Shown here piece by piece: positions 23,057 through 29,963 of a stretch of DNA of 32,896 bases (position 1 is the first letter of the stretch; each line of letters starts with the position of its first letter). This DNA comes from an uncultured Eubacteriales bacterium (lineage in GTDB: Bacteria > Bacillota_I > Bacilli_A > RF39 > UBA660): NCBI GenBank assembly GCA_900319955.1, contig ONQM01000008.1, forward strand, positions 1-32,896, written 5' to 3'. Under the pieces are notes generated by a model that worked only from the letters and a program-made list of their open reading frames with translations, did no database searches and was not told where the DNA came from. The position numbers and the translations under genes were made by a program.

Positions 23057-23815
23057 GGTAATTATTAGTGCATGACGAGAAAGACCAATCATTTCTTTTT
23101 TATTTGAAATTTTTAAAACATAATTCTTAAACATATCAAAAGTTTCACTATCCATATTATTAATTATTTTTCTCATATATTCGGTAGGACCTTCTTCACT
23201 TACTATTTCAAGTATTTGAAGTCCTAATTTGTTATTTAATTTTTTTATATAATCTAAATCTACAAAAGAATATAAATTATCTTCATCTTTTACATTATTA
23301 AAATCTTTATCAATATTATTTTTTTTCAAATCATCTTTTATATTATTATCAATAAATCCATGCTTTAATATTGCAAAATCTTTTAAAGTAAAGCATTCAA
23401 ATATAATGCCACCTTTTTTAGTAACCCTTAAAGCTTCACTTAAAGCTTTTTCTTTTTCTTCATTTGTAAGAAGATGATAAAGGGGCCCAAAAAGTAAAGT
23501 AATATCATAAGTGTTATCACTAATACCATTTAAATTAGTTGCATTTAAATTTAAACATTTGATGCCATCTACTTTTTCAATCTCTCTAATATTATGTTTA
23601 ACAAGTTCAACAGCACATACATAATACCCTTTATTAAAATAATATTTAGAGTATACGCCAGTACCAGCACCTATATCAATTATCTTATCATTTTTATTTA
23701 AATATTTATTAATATAGTTTGTTACAACAAAAAATTCAACCTCACCATGTCTTGTTTTAAGACGTTTGTCTTCATTAAATTTATTGTAATAATTAATTAA
23801 ATTTTCTTCATTCAT
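23045..23815 (-). CDS. SAM-dependent methyltransferase (class I)
   Basis: A 256-residue class I methyltransferase. Motif I KIIDIGAGTGVYSKYYF (about 44-60) binds SAM; the acidic end of strand 2 is in YYVCAVELVKHN; LLFGPLYHLLTNEEKEKALS matches motif IV of methyltransferase families that act on small molecules, and RVTKKGGIIFE is the next strand. The substrate cannot be told. ATG 23815 is preferred over the in-frame GTG 23824. Confidence 0.85.
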   Translation of the reverse strand: MNEENLINYYNKFNEDKRLKTRHGEVEFFVVTNYINKYLNKNDKIIDIGAGTGVYSKYYFNKGYYVCAVELVKHNIREIEKVDGIKCLNLNATNLNGISDNTYDITLLFGPLYHLLTNEEKEKALSEALRVTKKGGIIFECFTLKDFAILKHGFIDNNIKDDLKKNNIDKDFNNVKDEDNLYSFVDLDYIKKLNNKLGLQILEIVSEEGPTEYMRKIINNMDSETFDMFKNYVLKISNKKEMIGLSRHALIITKKA

Positions 23816-23830
23816 ATAAATCACATTAAT

Positions 23831-23859
23831 ATAATATATTTTTTAGTATTTTTTTTCAA
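23831..23859 (-). promoter_or_regulatory. Promoter of the methyltransferase gene
   Basis: Minus-strand TTGAAA (23859-23854), a 17-base spacer and TATTAT (23836-23831). Confidence 0.6.
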
Positions 23860-23867
23860 GGAAAAAA

Positions 23868-23897
23868 TTGACTTAATATGCTGTTTTGATTTAAAAT
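23868..23897 (+). promoter_or_regulatory. Promoter of the ABC exporter operon
   Basis: TTGACT (23868-23873), an 18-base spacer and TAAAAT (23892-23897), about 68 bases before the ATG at 23966. Confidence 0.55.
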
Positions 23898-23965
23898 ATA
23901 AAAGCAAGTTAGTGATAAAAAGTTAATAAAAACATATACTTAATAATTAGAAAGGAGTTAATTAA

Positions 23966-25726
23966 ATGATTAAATTACTTAAAAATTTTAAAAAAATTGA
24001 TTTTTTTTACTTATTAATAGTAATAGGACTTATTGTATTTCAGGTTTATCTTGATTTGAAACTTCCTGATTACATGTCTAATATTACAGTTCTTGTTAAA
24101 ACAGAAGGATCTAAGATAAGTGATATCCTAAGTGAAGGATCTAAGATGCTTCTTTGTGCAGGAGGATCACTTTTATCTGCAATTATTGTATGCTACTTTA
24201 CAAGCTTAATTTCTGCACGTTATTCTAGAAATTTAAGAAAGAAATTATTTATGAATGTTGAAAGCTTTGGAATGGAAGAGATGAAGAAATTTTCAACAGG
24301 ATCTTTAATTACAAGAACAACAAATGATATTACAAACGTACAAATGTTTATTTCAATGGGAATGCAAATGCTAATTAAAGCACCAATTACAGCAGTATGG
24401 GCAATTATTAAGATACTTAATAAAAACTTAACATGGAGCGTTATGACTGGTGGTTTTGTAATTGCAATGCTTGTTGTTATTGGAACGCTTATGAGTATTG
24501 TTCTATCTAAATTTAAAATAATTCAAAAGTTAATTGATAATATTAACAGTTTAATGAGAGAAGAATTAACTGGCATTAGAGTTGTTAGAGCATTTAATGC
24601 AGAAAAATATCAAAATAAAAAATTCTCTAAAGTTAACAATGAGCTTACTAAAACAAATCTATTTACTCAGAAAGCTATGAGTATAATGTCTCCTACGATG
24701 TATTTAGTTATGAATCTATTAACACTTGGAATATATTTCTTAGGAGCAGGATTAATTGAAAATGCATCACTAGGATCTAAAATAGGACTATTTAGTGATA
24801 TGGTTGTATTTTCATCATATGCAATGCAAGTTATAATGTCATTTTTAATGCTTGCAGTTATATTTATAATGTATCCTAGAACATCTATTTCTATGGATAG
24901 AATTGAAGAAGTTATTAATACTAAATCAAAAATAAATGATGGTACATTTAAAGCACTTACAAGAGAAAAGGGAGAAGTTGAATTCAAAAATGTTAGTTTC
25001 AAATATCCTGATTCTGAAGAATATGTTTTAAAAGATATTTCATTTACTGCAAAAAAAGGTGAGACAGTTGCATTTATTGGATCAACTGGATCTGGTAAAT
25101 CAACACTACTTAACTTAATACCAAGATTTTATGATGTAACAGAAGGTGAAGTAAAAGTAGATGGAGTAAATGTTAAAGAATATACTTTAAAATCACTTCA
25201 TAATAAACTTGGATATGTTTCACAGAAAGCTATGATGTTTAATGATAGTGTAAAGGATAATGTTACATATGGTGATAATGGAAAAGGAAGAATTACTAAA
25301 AAGAAGCTTTCTGAAGCATTAGAAATATCTGAAAGCAAGGAATTTGTTGATAAACTAGAAGGAAAAGAAAACTATAAACTTGCAGAAGGAGCTATTAATG
25401 TATCTGGCGGACAAAAGCAAAGACTTTCTATTGCAAGAGCTATAGCTCGTGATCCTGAAATATATTTATTTGATGATACATTTAGTGCACTAGATTATAA
25501 AACAGATGCAAAATTAAGAAGCAATTTAAAGAAATATACAAAAGATGCAACCATACTTATAGTAGCTCAAAGAATTGGAACAATTATGAATGCAGATAAA
25601 ATAATAGTACTAGAAGACGGAAAAGTTGTTGGTATGGGTCGTCATAAAGACCTTCTTAAAACTTGTAAAGTTTATAAAGAAATAGCATATTCTCAGCTTG
25701 GAAAGGAGGAACTCCATAATGCCTAG
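23966..25726 (+). CDS. ABC exporter half-transporter, subunit 1 (degenerate ATP site)
   Basis: A 586-residue half-transporter with six membrane helices followed by an ATPase domain. Walker A GSTGSGKST (Lys378) and signature VSGGQKQRLS are intact. Walker B ends LFDD503-504, Asp in place of the catalytic Glu, and the switch position reads AQR where His is usual. This is the pattern of the non-hydrolysing site in heterodimeric exporters such as LmrCD and TM287/288. Substrate is not predictable: drug, lipid and peptide exporters share this fold. Its stop overlaps the second subunit's start by 8 bases, so the pair is made together. Confidence 0.93.
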   Translation: MIKLLKNFKKIDFFYLLIVIGLIVFQVYLDLKLPDYMSNITVLVKTEGSKISDILSEGSKMLLCAGGSLLSAIIVCYFTSLISARYSRNLRKKLFMNVESFGMEEMKKFSTGSLITRTTNDITNVQMFISMGMQMLIKAPITAVWAIIKILNKNLTWSVMTGGFVIAMLVVIGTLMSIVLSKFKIIQKLIDNINSLMREELTGIRVVRAFNAEKYQNKKFSKVNNELTKTNLFTQKAMSIMSPTMYLVMNLLTLGIYFLGAGLIENASLGSKIGLFSDMVVFSSYAMQVIMSFLMLAVIFIMYPRTSISMDRIEEVINTKSKINDGTFKALTREKGEVEFKNVSFKYPDSEEYVLKDISFTAKKGETVAFIGSTGSGKSTLLNLIPRFYDVTEGEVKVDGVNVKEYTLKSLHNKLGYVSQKAMMFNDSVKDNVTYGDNGKGRITKKKLSEALEISESKEFVDKLEGKENYKLAEGAINVSGGQKQRLSIARAIARDPEIYLFDDTFSALDYKTDAKLRSNLKKYTKDATILIVAQRIGTIMNADKIIVLEDGKVVGMGRHKDLLKTCKVYKEIAYSQLGKEELHNA

Positions 25727-28034
25727 ACCAAATAGAAGAATGAATGATAAACCAAAAGATTTAAAAGGATCTTTAGTTAGAATATTTAAATCTTTAGGTG
25801 ATTTAAGAAAATATATGTTTATTGCAGTAGTACTTGCAGCATTAGGATCAATACTTTCAATAATAGGTCCTAATAAGATAAGTGATTTAACAGATACAAT
25901 ATCTAATGGAATAATGATTGATAGTAAAGCATTAAAGGAATTAAGCAGTAACATTGAAGGCAACTTAAAAGATAATACTCCAAATATCTCAAAAGAAGTA
26001 TTAACACCAGATCTTACTTCAAGTACTATTTCATCTATTATGTCTGATACAACCATTCCTGCAGAAGATAAAGCATCTTTAACTGCACTACAAACTGGTA
26101 ATACTGATATTAGTACAATTATCAATTTACCTAATAGTATTAAAAATGTTCTTTATAATGATAAAGAAATAAATGGAGTAAAAGTATCTAAAGAAGATAG
26201 ATTAAAATTCTTAGAGTTATCTTCTTCTGTTAATTCAAATAGTGATAGAAAAACTCTTATAAAGACTGTTAATAGTTATCCAGAAAGCATAAAGAAGTTA
26301 ATATTTGAAGATTATGAGTATAAAGGCGTTAAAATATCTTCAAACGATAAAATTAAATTCTTGAGTGTAATGTCAGGTGTAAAATATTTTAATGATGGTA
26401 CCGCAATATATAAAACACTTGATAAATTGCCTAAAAGTATTAAAAATGTTATAAAACCTAAAATGAATATGAAAAAAGTAAAAAGTCTTTCTCTATTTCT
26501 TTTAATACTTTACATAATTAGTGCAGTATTTAATTATTTACAAAGTGTTTTAATGGCGATAGTTTCAAATACTTATACAATGAGATTAAGAGATAAAATG
26601 TCTGATAAAATAAATCATTTGCCATTAAGATATTTTGATAGAGTAAGTGTAGGTGAAATACTTTCTCGTACAACAAATGATATAGATACAATAGGACAAG
26701 CAATGTATCAAAGTATGTCACAATTAGTTGGAGCAGTAACACTATTTATTGCATCTATAATAATGATGTTTGTAACAAATAAAGAAATGGCACTCGCTGC
26801 AATTATATCTTCACTAATTGGATTTGTATTAATGTTTATAATAACATTTAAATCACAAAAATACTTTAATAAAAGACAAAAAGAACTTGGTAAATTAAAC
26901 AGTGATATTGAACAGGCTTACTCACTTCATAATATAATTAAAGCATATAATGGAGAAAAAATAGAGGAAGAAAAATTTAATAAATTAAATGAAAGCGTTT
27001 ATGATGCAAATAGAAAAAGTCAGTTTCTAGCAGGCCTAATGCCACCAATTATGAGTTTCATTGGTAACTTTAGTTATGTTGCAGTATGTGTTGTTGGAGC
27101 ATATCTTACAATGAAAGGGAATATTTCATTTGGTGTCATTGTTGCATTTATGATTTATGCAAGATTATTTACATCACCACTAAGCCAAATAGCACAAGGA
27201 GCAACTAGCATTCAACAGATAGCAGCATCATCAGAACGTGTATTTGAAGTATTTGATGCAAAAGATATGGATAAAGAAAAAGAAATTAAATATCTAGATC
27301 CAAAAGATGCTAAAGGCAACATTGAATTTAAAAATGTTAAATTCTCATATGATGCATCAAGAGTAATTATAAAAGACTTTAGTGCTAAAATAAAAGCAGG
27401 ATCTAAAGTTGCAATAGTAGGACCAACTGGTGCTGGTAAAACAACAGTGGTCAACCTTCTTATGAAATTCTATAACATTGACTCAGGAGATATTATAATA
27501 GATGGAAATAGCATAAAAGATTTAACAAGAGAAAATATACATGATTTATTTACAATGGTTTTACAAGATACATGGCTTTTTGAAGACACTATTAGAAATA
27601 ATGTAAAATATAATGGTAAAGCAACAGATGAAGAAATATGGAAAGCATTAGAAGCAGTAGAAGTTGATCATTATGTTAAAACTCTTCCAGGTGGACTTGA
27701 CTATATTCTTAAAGATAATGGAGAAATTTCAATAGGACAGAAGCAGCTTCTAACAATAGCAAGAGGTATGCTTAAAAATGCACCATTCTTAATTCTTGAT
27801 GAGGCAACATCATCAGTTGATACAAGAACTGAAGAACAAGTACAAAAAGCAATGGATAAATTAATGGAAGGCAAAACAAGCTTCATAATAGCACATCGAC
27901 TTTCAACTATTAAAAATTCTGATTTAATACTAGTAATGAAAGATGGAGATATAATAGAAAAAGGAACACATGAAAGCTTACTTAAGAAAAAAGGCTTTTA
28001 TGCAGAACTTTATAATTCTCAGTTCAAGAAGTAG
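25719..28034 (+). CDS. ABC exporter half-transporter, subunit 2 with large extracellular insert
   Basis: A 771-residue half-transporter, about 180 residues longer than usual. After helix 1 (about 32-50) a hydrophilic insert runs to residue 250, and helix 2 starts near 253. The insert holds a repeat with an exact 50-residue period: LPNSIKNVL at 137, YPESIKKLI at 187 and LPKSIKNVI at 237, with GVKVS/GVKIS and KFL in the full copies. The ATPase has Walker A GPTGAGKTT (Lys574), the catalytic Glu695 in ILDEATSSVD and AHR, but a weak signature SIGQ, which complements subunit 1. ATG 25719 follows AAAGGAGG; the in-frame TTG 25698 is unlikely. Confidence 0.93.
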   Translation: MPRPNRRMNDKPKDLKGSLVRIFKSLGDLRKYMFIAVVLAALGSILSIIGPNKISDLTDTISNGIMIDSKALKELSSNIEGNLKDNTPNISKEVLTPDLTSSTISSIMSDTTIPAEDKASLTALQTGNTDISTIINLPNSIKNVLYNDKEINGVKVSKEDRLKFLELSSSVNSNSDRKTLIKTVNSYPESIKKLIFEDYEYKGVKISSNDKIKFLSVMSGVKYFNDGTAIYKTLDKLPKSIKNVIKPKMNMKKVKSLSLFLLILYIISAVFNYLQSVLMAIVSNTYTMRLRDKMSDKINHLPLRYFDRVSVGEILSRTTNDIDTIGQAMYQSMSQLVGAVTLFIASIIMMFVTNKEMALAAIISSLIGFVLMFIITFKSQKYFNKRQKELGKLNSDIEQAYSLHNIIKAYNGEKIEEEKFNKLNESVYDANRKSQFLAGLMPPIMSFIGNFSYVAVCVVGAYLTMKGNISFGVIVAFMIYARLFTSPLSQIAQGATSIQQIAASSERVFEVFDAKDMDKEKEIKYLDPKDAKGNIEFKNVKFSYDASRVIIKDFSAKIKAGSKVAIVGPTGAGKTTVVNLLMKFYNIDSGDIIIDGNSIKDLTRENIHDLFTMVLQDTWLFEDTIRNNVKYNGKATDEEIWKALEAVEVDHYVKTLPGGLDYILKDNGEISIGQKQLLTIARGMLKNAPFLILDEATSSVDTRTEEQVQKAMDKLMEGKTSFIIAHRLSTIKNSDLILVMKDGDIIEKGTHESLLKKKGFYAELYNSQFKK

Positions 28035-28052
28035 AAAAAACTACTTCTTTTT
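28026..28052 (+). terminator. Intrinsic terminator of the ABC exporter operon
   Basis: AAGAAGTAG (28026-28034) pairs perfectly with CTACTTCTT (28041-28049), followed by T. It includes the stop codon. Confidence 0.8.
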
Positions 28053-28101
28053 AGTATAAAATTATTTTTTCTTTCCATAATAGTTAGTGGAGGGATGAAA
28101 A

Positions 28102-28278
28102 ATGAATTTCACAAATAAAGATTTAGATTATTTAAAAGATATTTTCAGTTGGAATTATATTGCATGTAATAATTTAAGTATGATTAATGATAATGATGAT
28201 GAATTACTTGAAGATGTTCATGAACTTTTTGATTCTAATATGAAACATATCTTAAATATTTTAGGAGGTGCTATATAA
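28102..28278 (+). CDS. Small spore-coat-associated protein, partner of the CotF-like gene
   Basis: A 58-residue protein: NFTNKDLDYLKDIFSWNYIA at the start, then an acidic stretch and HELFDSNMKHILNILGG at the end. This matches the short proteins found beside CotF-type genes in Firmicutes (KDL.Y..D.f.WNy.a ... H...l..il). It is too short for common gene finders. GGAGGGATG precedes the ATG, and it shares one base with the next gene, so the two are translated together. Confidence 0.7.
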   Translation: MNFTNKDLDYLKDIFSWNYIACNNLSMINDNDDELLEDVHELFDSNMKHILNILGGAI

Positions 28279-28532
28279 TGGAAGAAGATATTTACTGTAT
28301 TGTTTTAACAAATTTAAAATCAATAGAAAAGAATTATACAGTAGCACTTACAGAAGCATCTAATGATAAACTTTATGAAGAATTAAAAAAAGATTTAGAT
28401 AAAGTAGCTCTTATGCAAAGAAAAGTTTTTAACTATATGAACAATCAAGGATATTATGATTTAAAATGTGTTAAAGATTCTGATATTTCTAAATTATATA
28501 ATGAACTTACTGAAAAATATGGAAATTTATAG
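28278..28532 (+). CDS. Coat F domain (CotF-like) spore coat protein
   Basis: An 84-residue single Coat F domain. The signature is seen in NYTVALTEASNDKLYEEL and MQRKVFNYMNNQGYYDLK (family: tEasn.elr..l ... mQ..vf..m..kGwY). CotF-type proteins occur in the spore coat of Bacillus and in many Firmicutes that carry sporulation genes. It overlaps the preceding small gene, has AGGAGGTGCT before the start and is followed by a terminator. With YqfC and YqfD it supports a sporulating ancestry; it does not prove that the organism forms spores. Confidence 0.82.
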   Translation: MEEDIYCIVLTNLKSIEKNYTVALTEASNDKLYEELKKDLDKVALMQRKVFNYMNNQGYYDLKCVKDSDISKLYNELTEKYGNL

Positions 28533-28536
28533 TAGG

Positions 28537-28562
28537 AAGAGATTTTGATAATCTCTTTTTTT
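28537..28562 (+). terminator. Intrinsic terminator of the coat gene pair
   Basis: AAGAGATT (28537-28544) pairs with AATCTCTT (28550-28557), followed by T. The end of the T run forms TTGACA, a possible -35 for the next frame. Confidence 0.8.
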
Positions 28563-28573
28563 GACACATTAAA

Positions 28574-29254
28574 ATGTAAAATTTAAAAGATAAGAAAAAA
28601 GTAAAGATAGCAATTGTAGTACTTATCGCAGCATTAATACTTGCAGTTGTTTGAGTAACTTATGCAGTATTTAATTTTACTGGACAAGGAAGCATTGCAA
28701 ACTCTATTTCAACTGGAGTTATGTCAATGACATATACTGAAGCTGATAACAAGATAAGTATAACAAACGCTATGCCAATAGAGGATACAGTTGGAAAGGC
28801 ACTAACTGGAACAGATCAAGTATTTGATTTTACAGTAGAAACAAATATAACTGGAAAATAATCAATAGCATATGAATTAACAGCATTAAAAACTGATACT
28901 TCAACAATAGATGATAAAGATGTAAAATTATACTTAGAAAAGAGTACAGAGGTATCAAAAGATTATGAGGTTACAAAAGACTCTAAATCTTTTACGGTAA
29001 CAATAAATGTATATAGAAAAGATACAGAATTTAAATGTGATATAACAATTCCAACATGATCATCGGGTACTAAAAGTTATAAAGCAAATTGGGAAAGAAC
29101 TATGACTCAATGTAAATATGACAATTATGTATGCTCAACTACTGATTCTTGTATTAGTAATAGTATGGGTGATTGCACATATGATATGGGAGATGGAATA
29201 GAAGAACATGAACTTCTTACTGGTGGCTCTCTTCCAGAAACAATTCCGTGCTAA
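28574..29254 (+). pseudogene. TasA/camelysin-like gene with four in-frame stops
   Basis: One continuous frame of 226 codons reads like a TasA-type surface protein: a basic start NLKDKKKVKIAIVVLIAALI, VTYAVFNFTGQGS at the signal-peptide end, and a beta-rich body ending GGSLPETIPC. It contains TAA at codon 2 (28577), TGA (28652), TAA (28859) and TGA (29057), yet no frameshift. TGA is a normal stop elsewhere in this window, and TAA is never sense, so recoding is unlikely. The cysteine-rich end (CKYDNYVCSTTDSC) is not shared with the gene at 8681. A terminator follows. It may be a recently silenced paralog. Confidence 0.75.
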
Positions 29255-29256
29255 TA

Positions 29257-29286
29257 AAAAATGGTTAGCTTTCGCTAATCATTTTT
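29257..29286. terminator. Bidirectional terminator between the TasA relic and tetR
   Basis: AAAAATGGTTAGC (29257-29269), loop TTTC, GCTAATCATTTTT (29274-29286), with one G-T pair. It overlaps the end of the tetR coding sequence. Confidence 0.75.
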
Positions 29287-29843
29287 CTTATGCTATCAAA
29301 AAGAATTGGTTTGTACTCAGTTAAACTTACTGGATTATCTTCAGTAATTACTGATAAACATGTACTAGATACTAACTCTATAATCATAAAAAGTATTATT
29401 TCAGGATTTTTAATATTAATATTATCTTCTTTTAATCCATCTATAAACAAATCTTTTATTGAAAGAGAACTATTAGATATAATATCAGGTATTCTATCAC
29501 TATATAGTCCAAAAGATAAATTCTTTGATATAAATTTTAAAAGTAATTTATTGTTATTTAAATTATCTAGTATATCATTAATTATAAATATTAATTTATC
29601 TGAGAAAGTTTTTAAGTTCTCCTTATCACATTTATTAAGAGCAGATTTAAAGAGTTCATTTGATTTTTTAACAACTAGTTGCTCTTGAAGATCATATTTA
29701 TCTTTAAAATATAAATAAAATGTTCCTTTAGCAACTCCTGCACTTTTAGTTATTTCATCAATTGATGTATTTTTAGTACCTTTCTTTCTAAATAATTTAA
29801 AACTTTCATCAAGTATTTTATTTTTTTTATTATTTTCTTTCAT
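29265..29843 (-). CDS. TetR-family regulator
   Basis: A 192-residue TetR-type repressor. The helix-turn-helix is clear: LDESFKLFRKKGTKNTSIDE, then ITKSAGVAKGTFYLYFKDKY. The C-terminal ligand domain has no close match. It is divergent from the MMPL-type gene at 29964, and two palindromic operators lie between them, so it most likely represses both. Ligand unknown. Confidence 0.93.
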   Translation of the reverse strand: MKENNKKNKILDESFKLFRKKGTKNTSIDEITKSAGVAKGTFYLYFKDKYDLQEQLVVKKSNELFKSALNKCDKENLKTFSDKLIFIINDILDNLNNNKLLLKFISKNLSFGLYSDRIPDIISNSSLSIKDLFIDGLKEDNINIKNPEIILFMIIELVSSTCLSVITEDNPVSLTEYKPILFDSIRKMISES

Positions 29844-29868
29844 ATATCATCCCTCATATTCATATGAT

Positions 29869-29897
29869 ATTATATGCCAAAAATGACTAATAGTCAA
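29869..29897 (-). promoter_or_regulatory. Promoter of tetR, -35 inside operator 1
   Basis: Minus-strand TTGACT (29897-29892), 17 bases, TATAAT (29874-29869). The -35 box forms part of the first operator. Confidence 0.75.
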
Positions 29898-29918
29898 TTT
29901 TATATTGACTAATGGTCA
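29884..29918. promoter_or_regulatory. Two TetR operators, TGACTAATAGTCA and TGACTAATGGTCA
   Basis: TGACTA-A-TAGTCA (29884-29896) is a perfect 13-base palindrome; TGACTA-A-TGGTCA (29906-29918) differs by one base. Their centres are 22 bp apart, two turns of the helix. Each covers the -35 of one of the divergent promoters. This is the typical setting for autorepression by the adjacent TetR protein. Confidence 0.8.
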
Positions 29919-29933
29919 TTTTAGTGGTAAGAT
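29905..29933 (+). promoter_or_regulatory. Promoter of the MMPL gene, -35 inside operator 2
   Basis: TTGACT (29905-29910), 17 bases, TAAGAT (29928-29933). The -35 is the left part of the second operator. Confidence 0.75.
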
Positions 29934-29963
29934 ACATAATGATTATGGGAGGTTTAGAATAAA

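Noticed and set aside
28574-29254. TGA read as Trp or stop codon read-through (alternative genetic code)
   Set aside because: yqfD, the VanZ-like gene, cdd and paralog B all end in TGA at sensible places, Trp is encoded by TGG throughout, and the same frame also has TAA twice.
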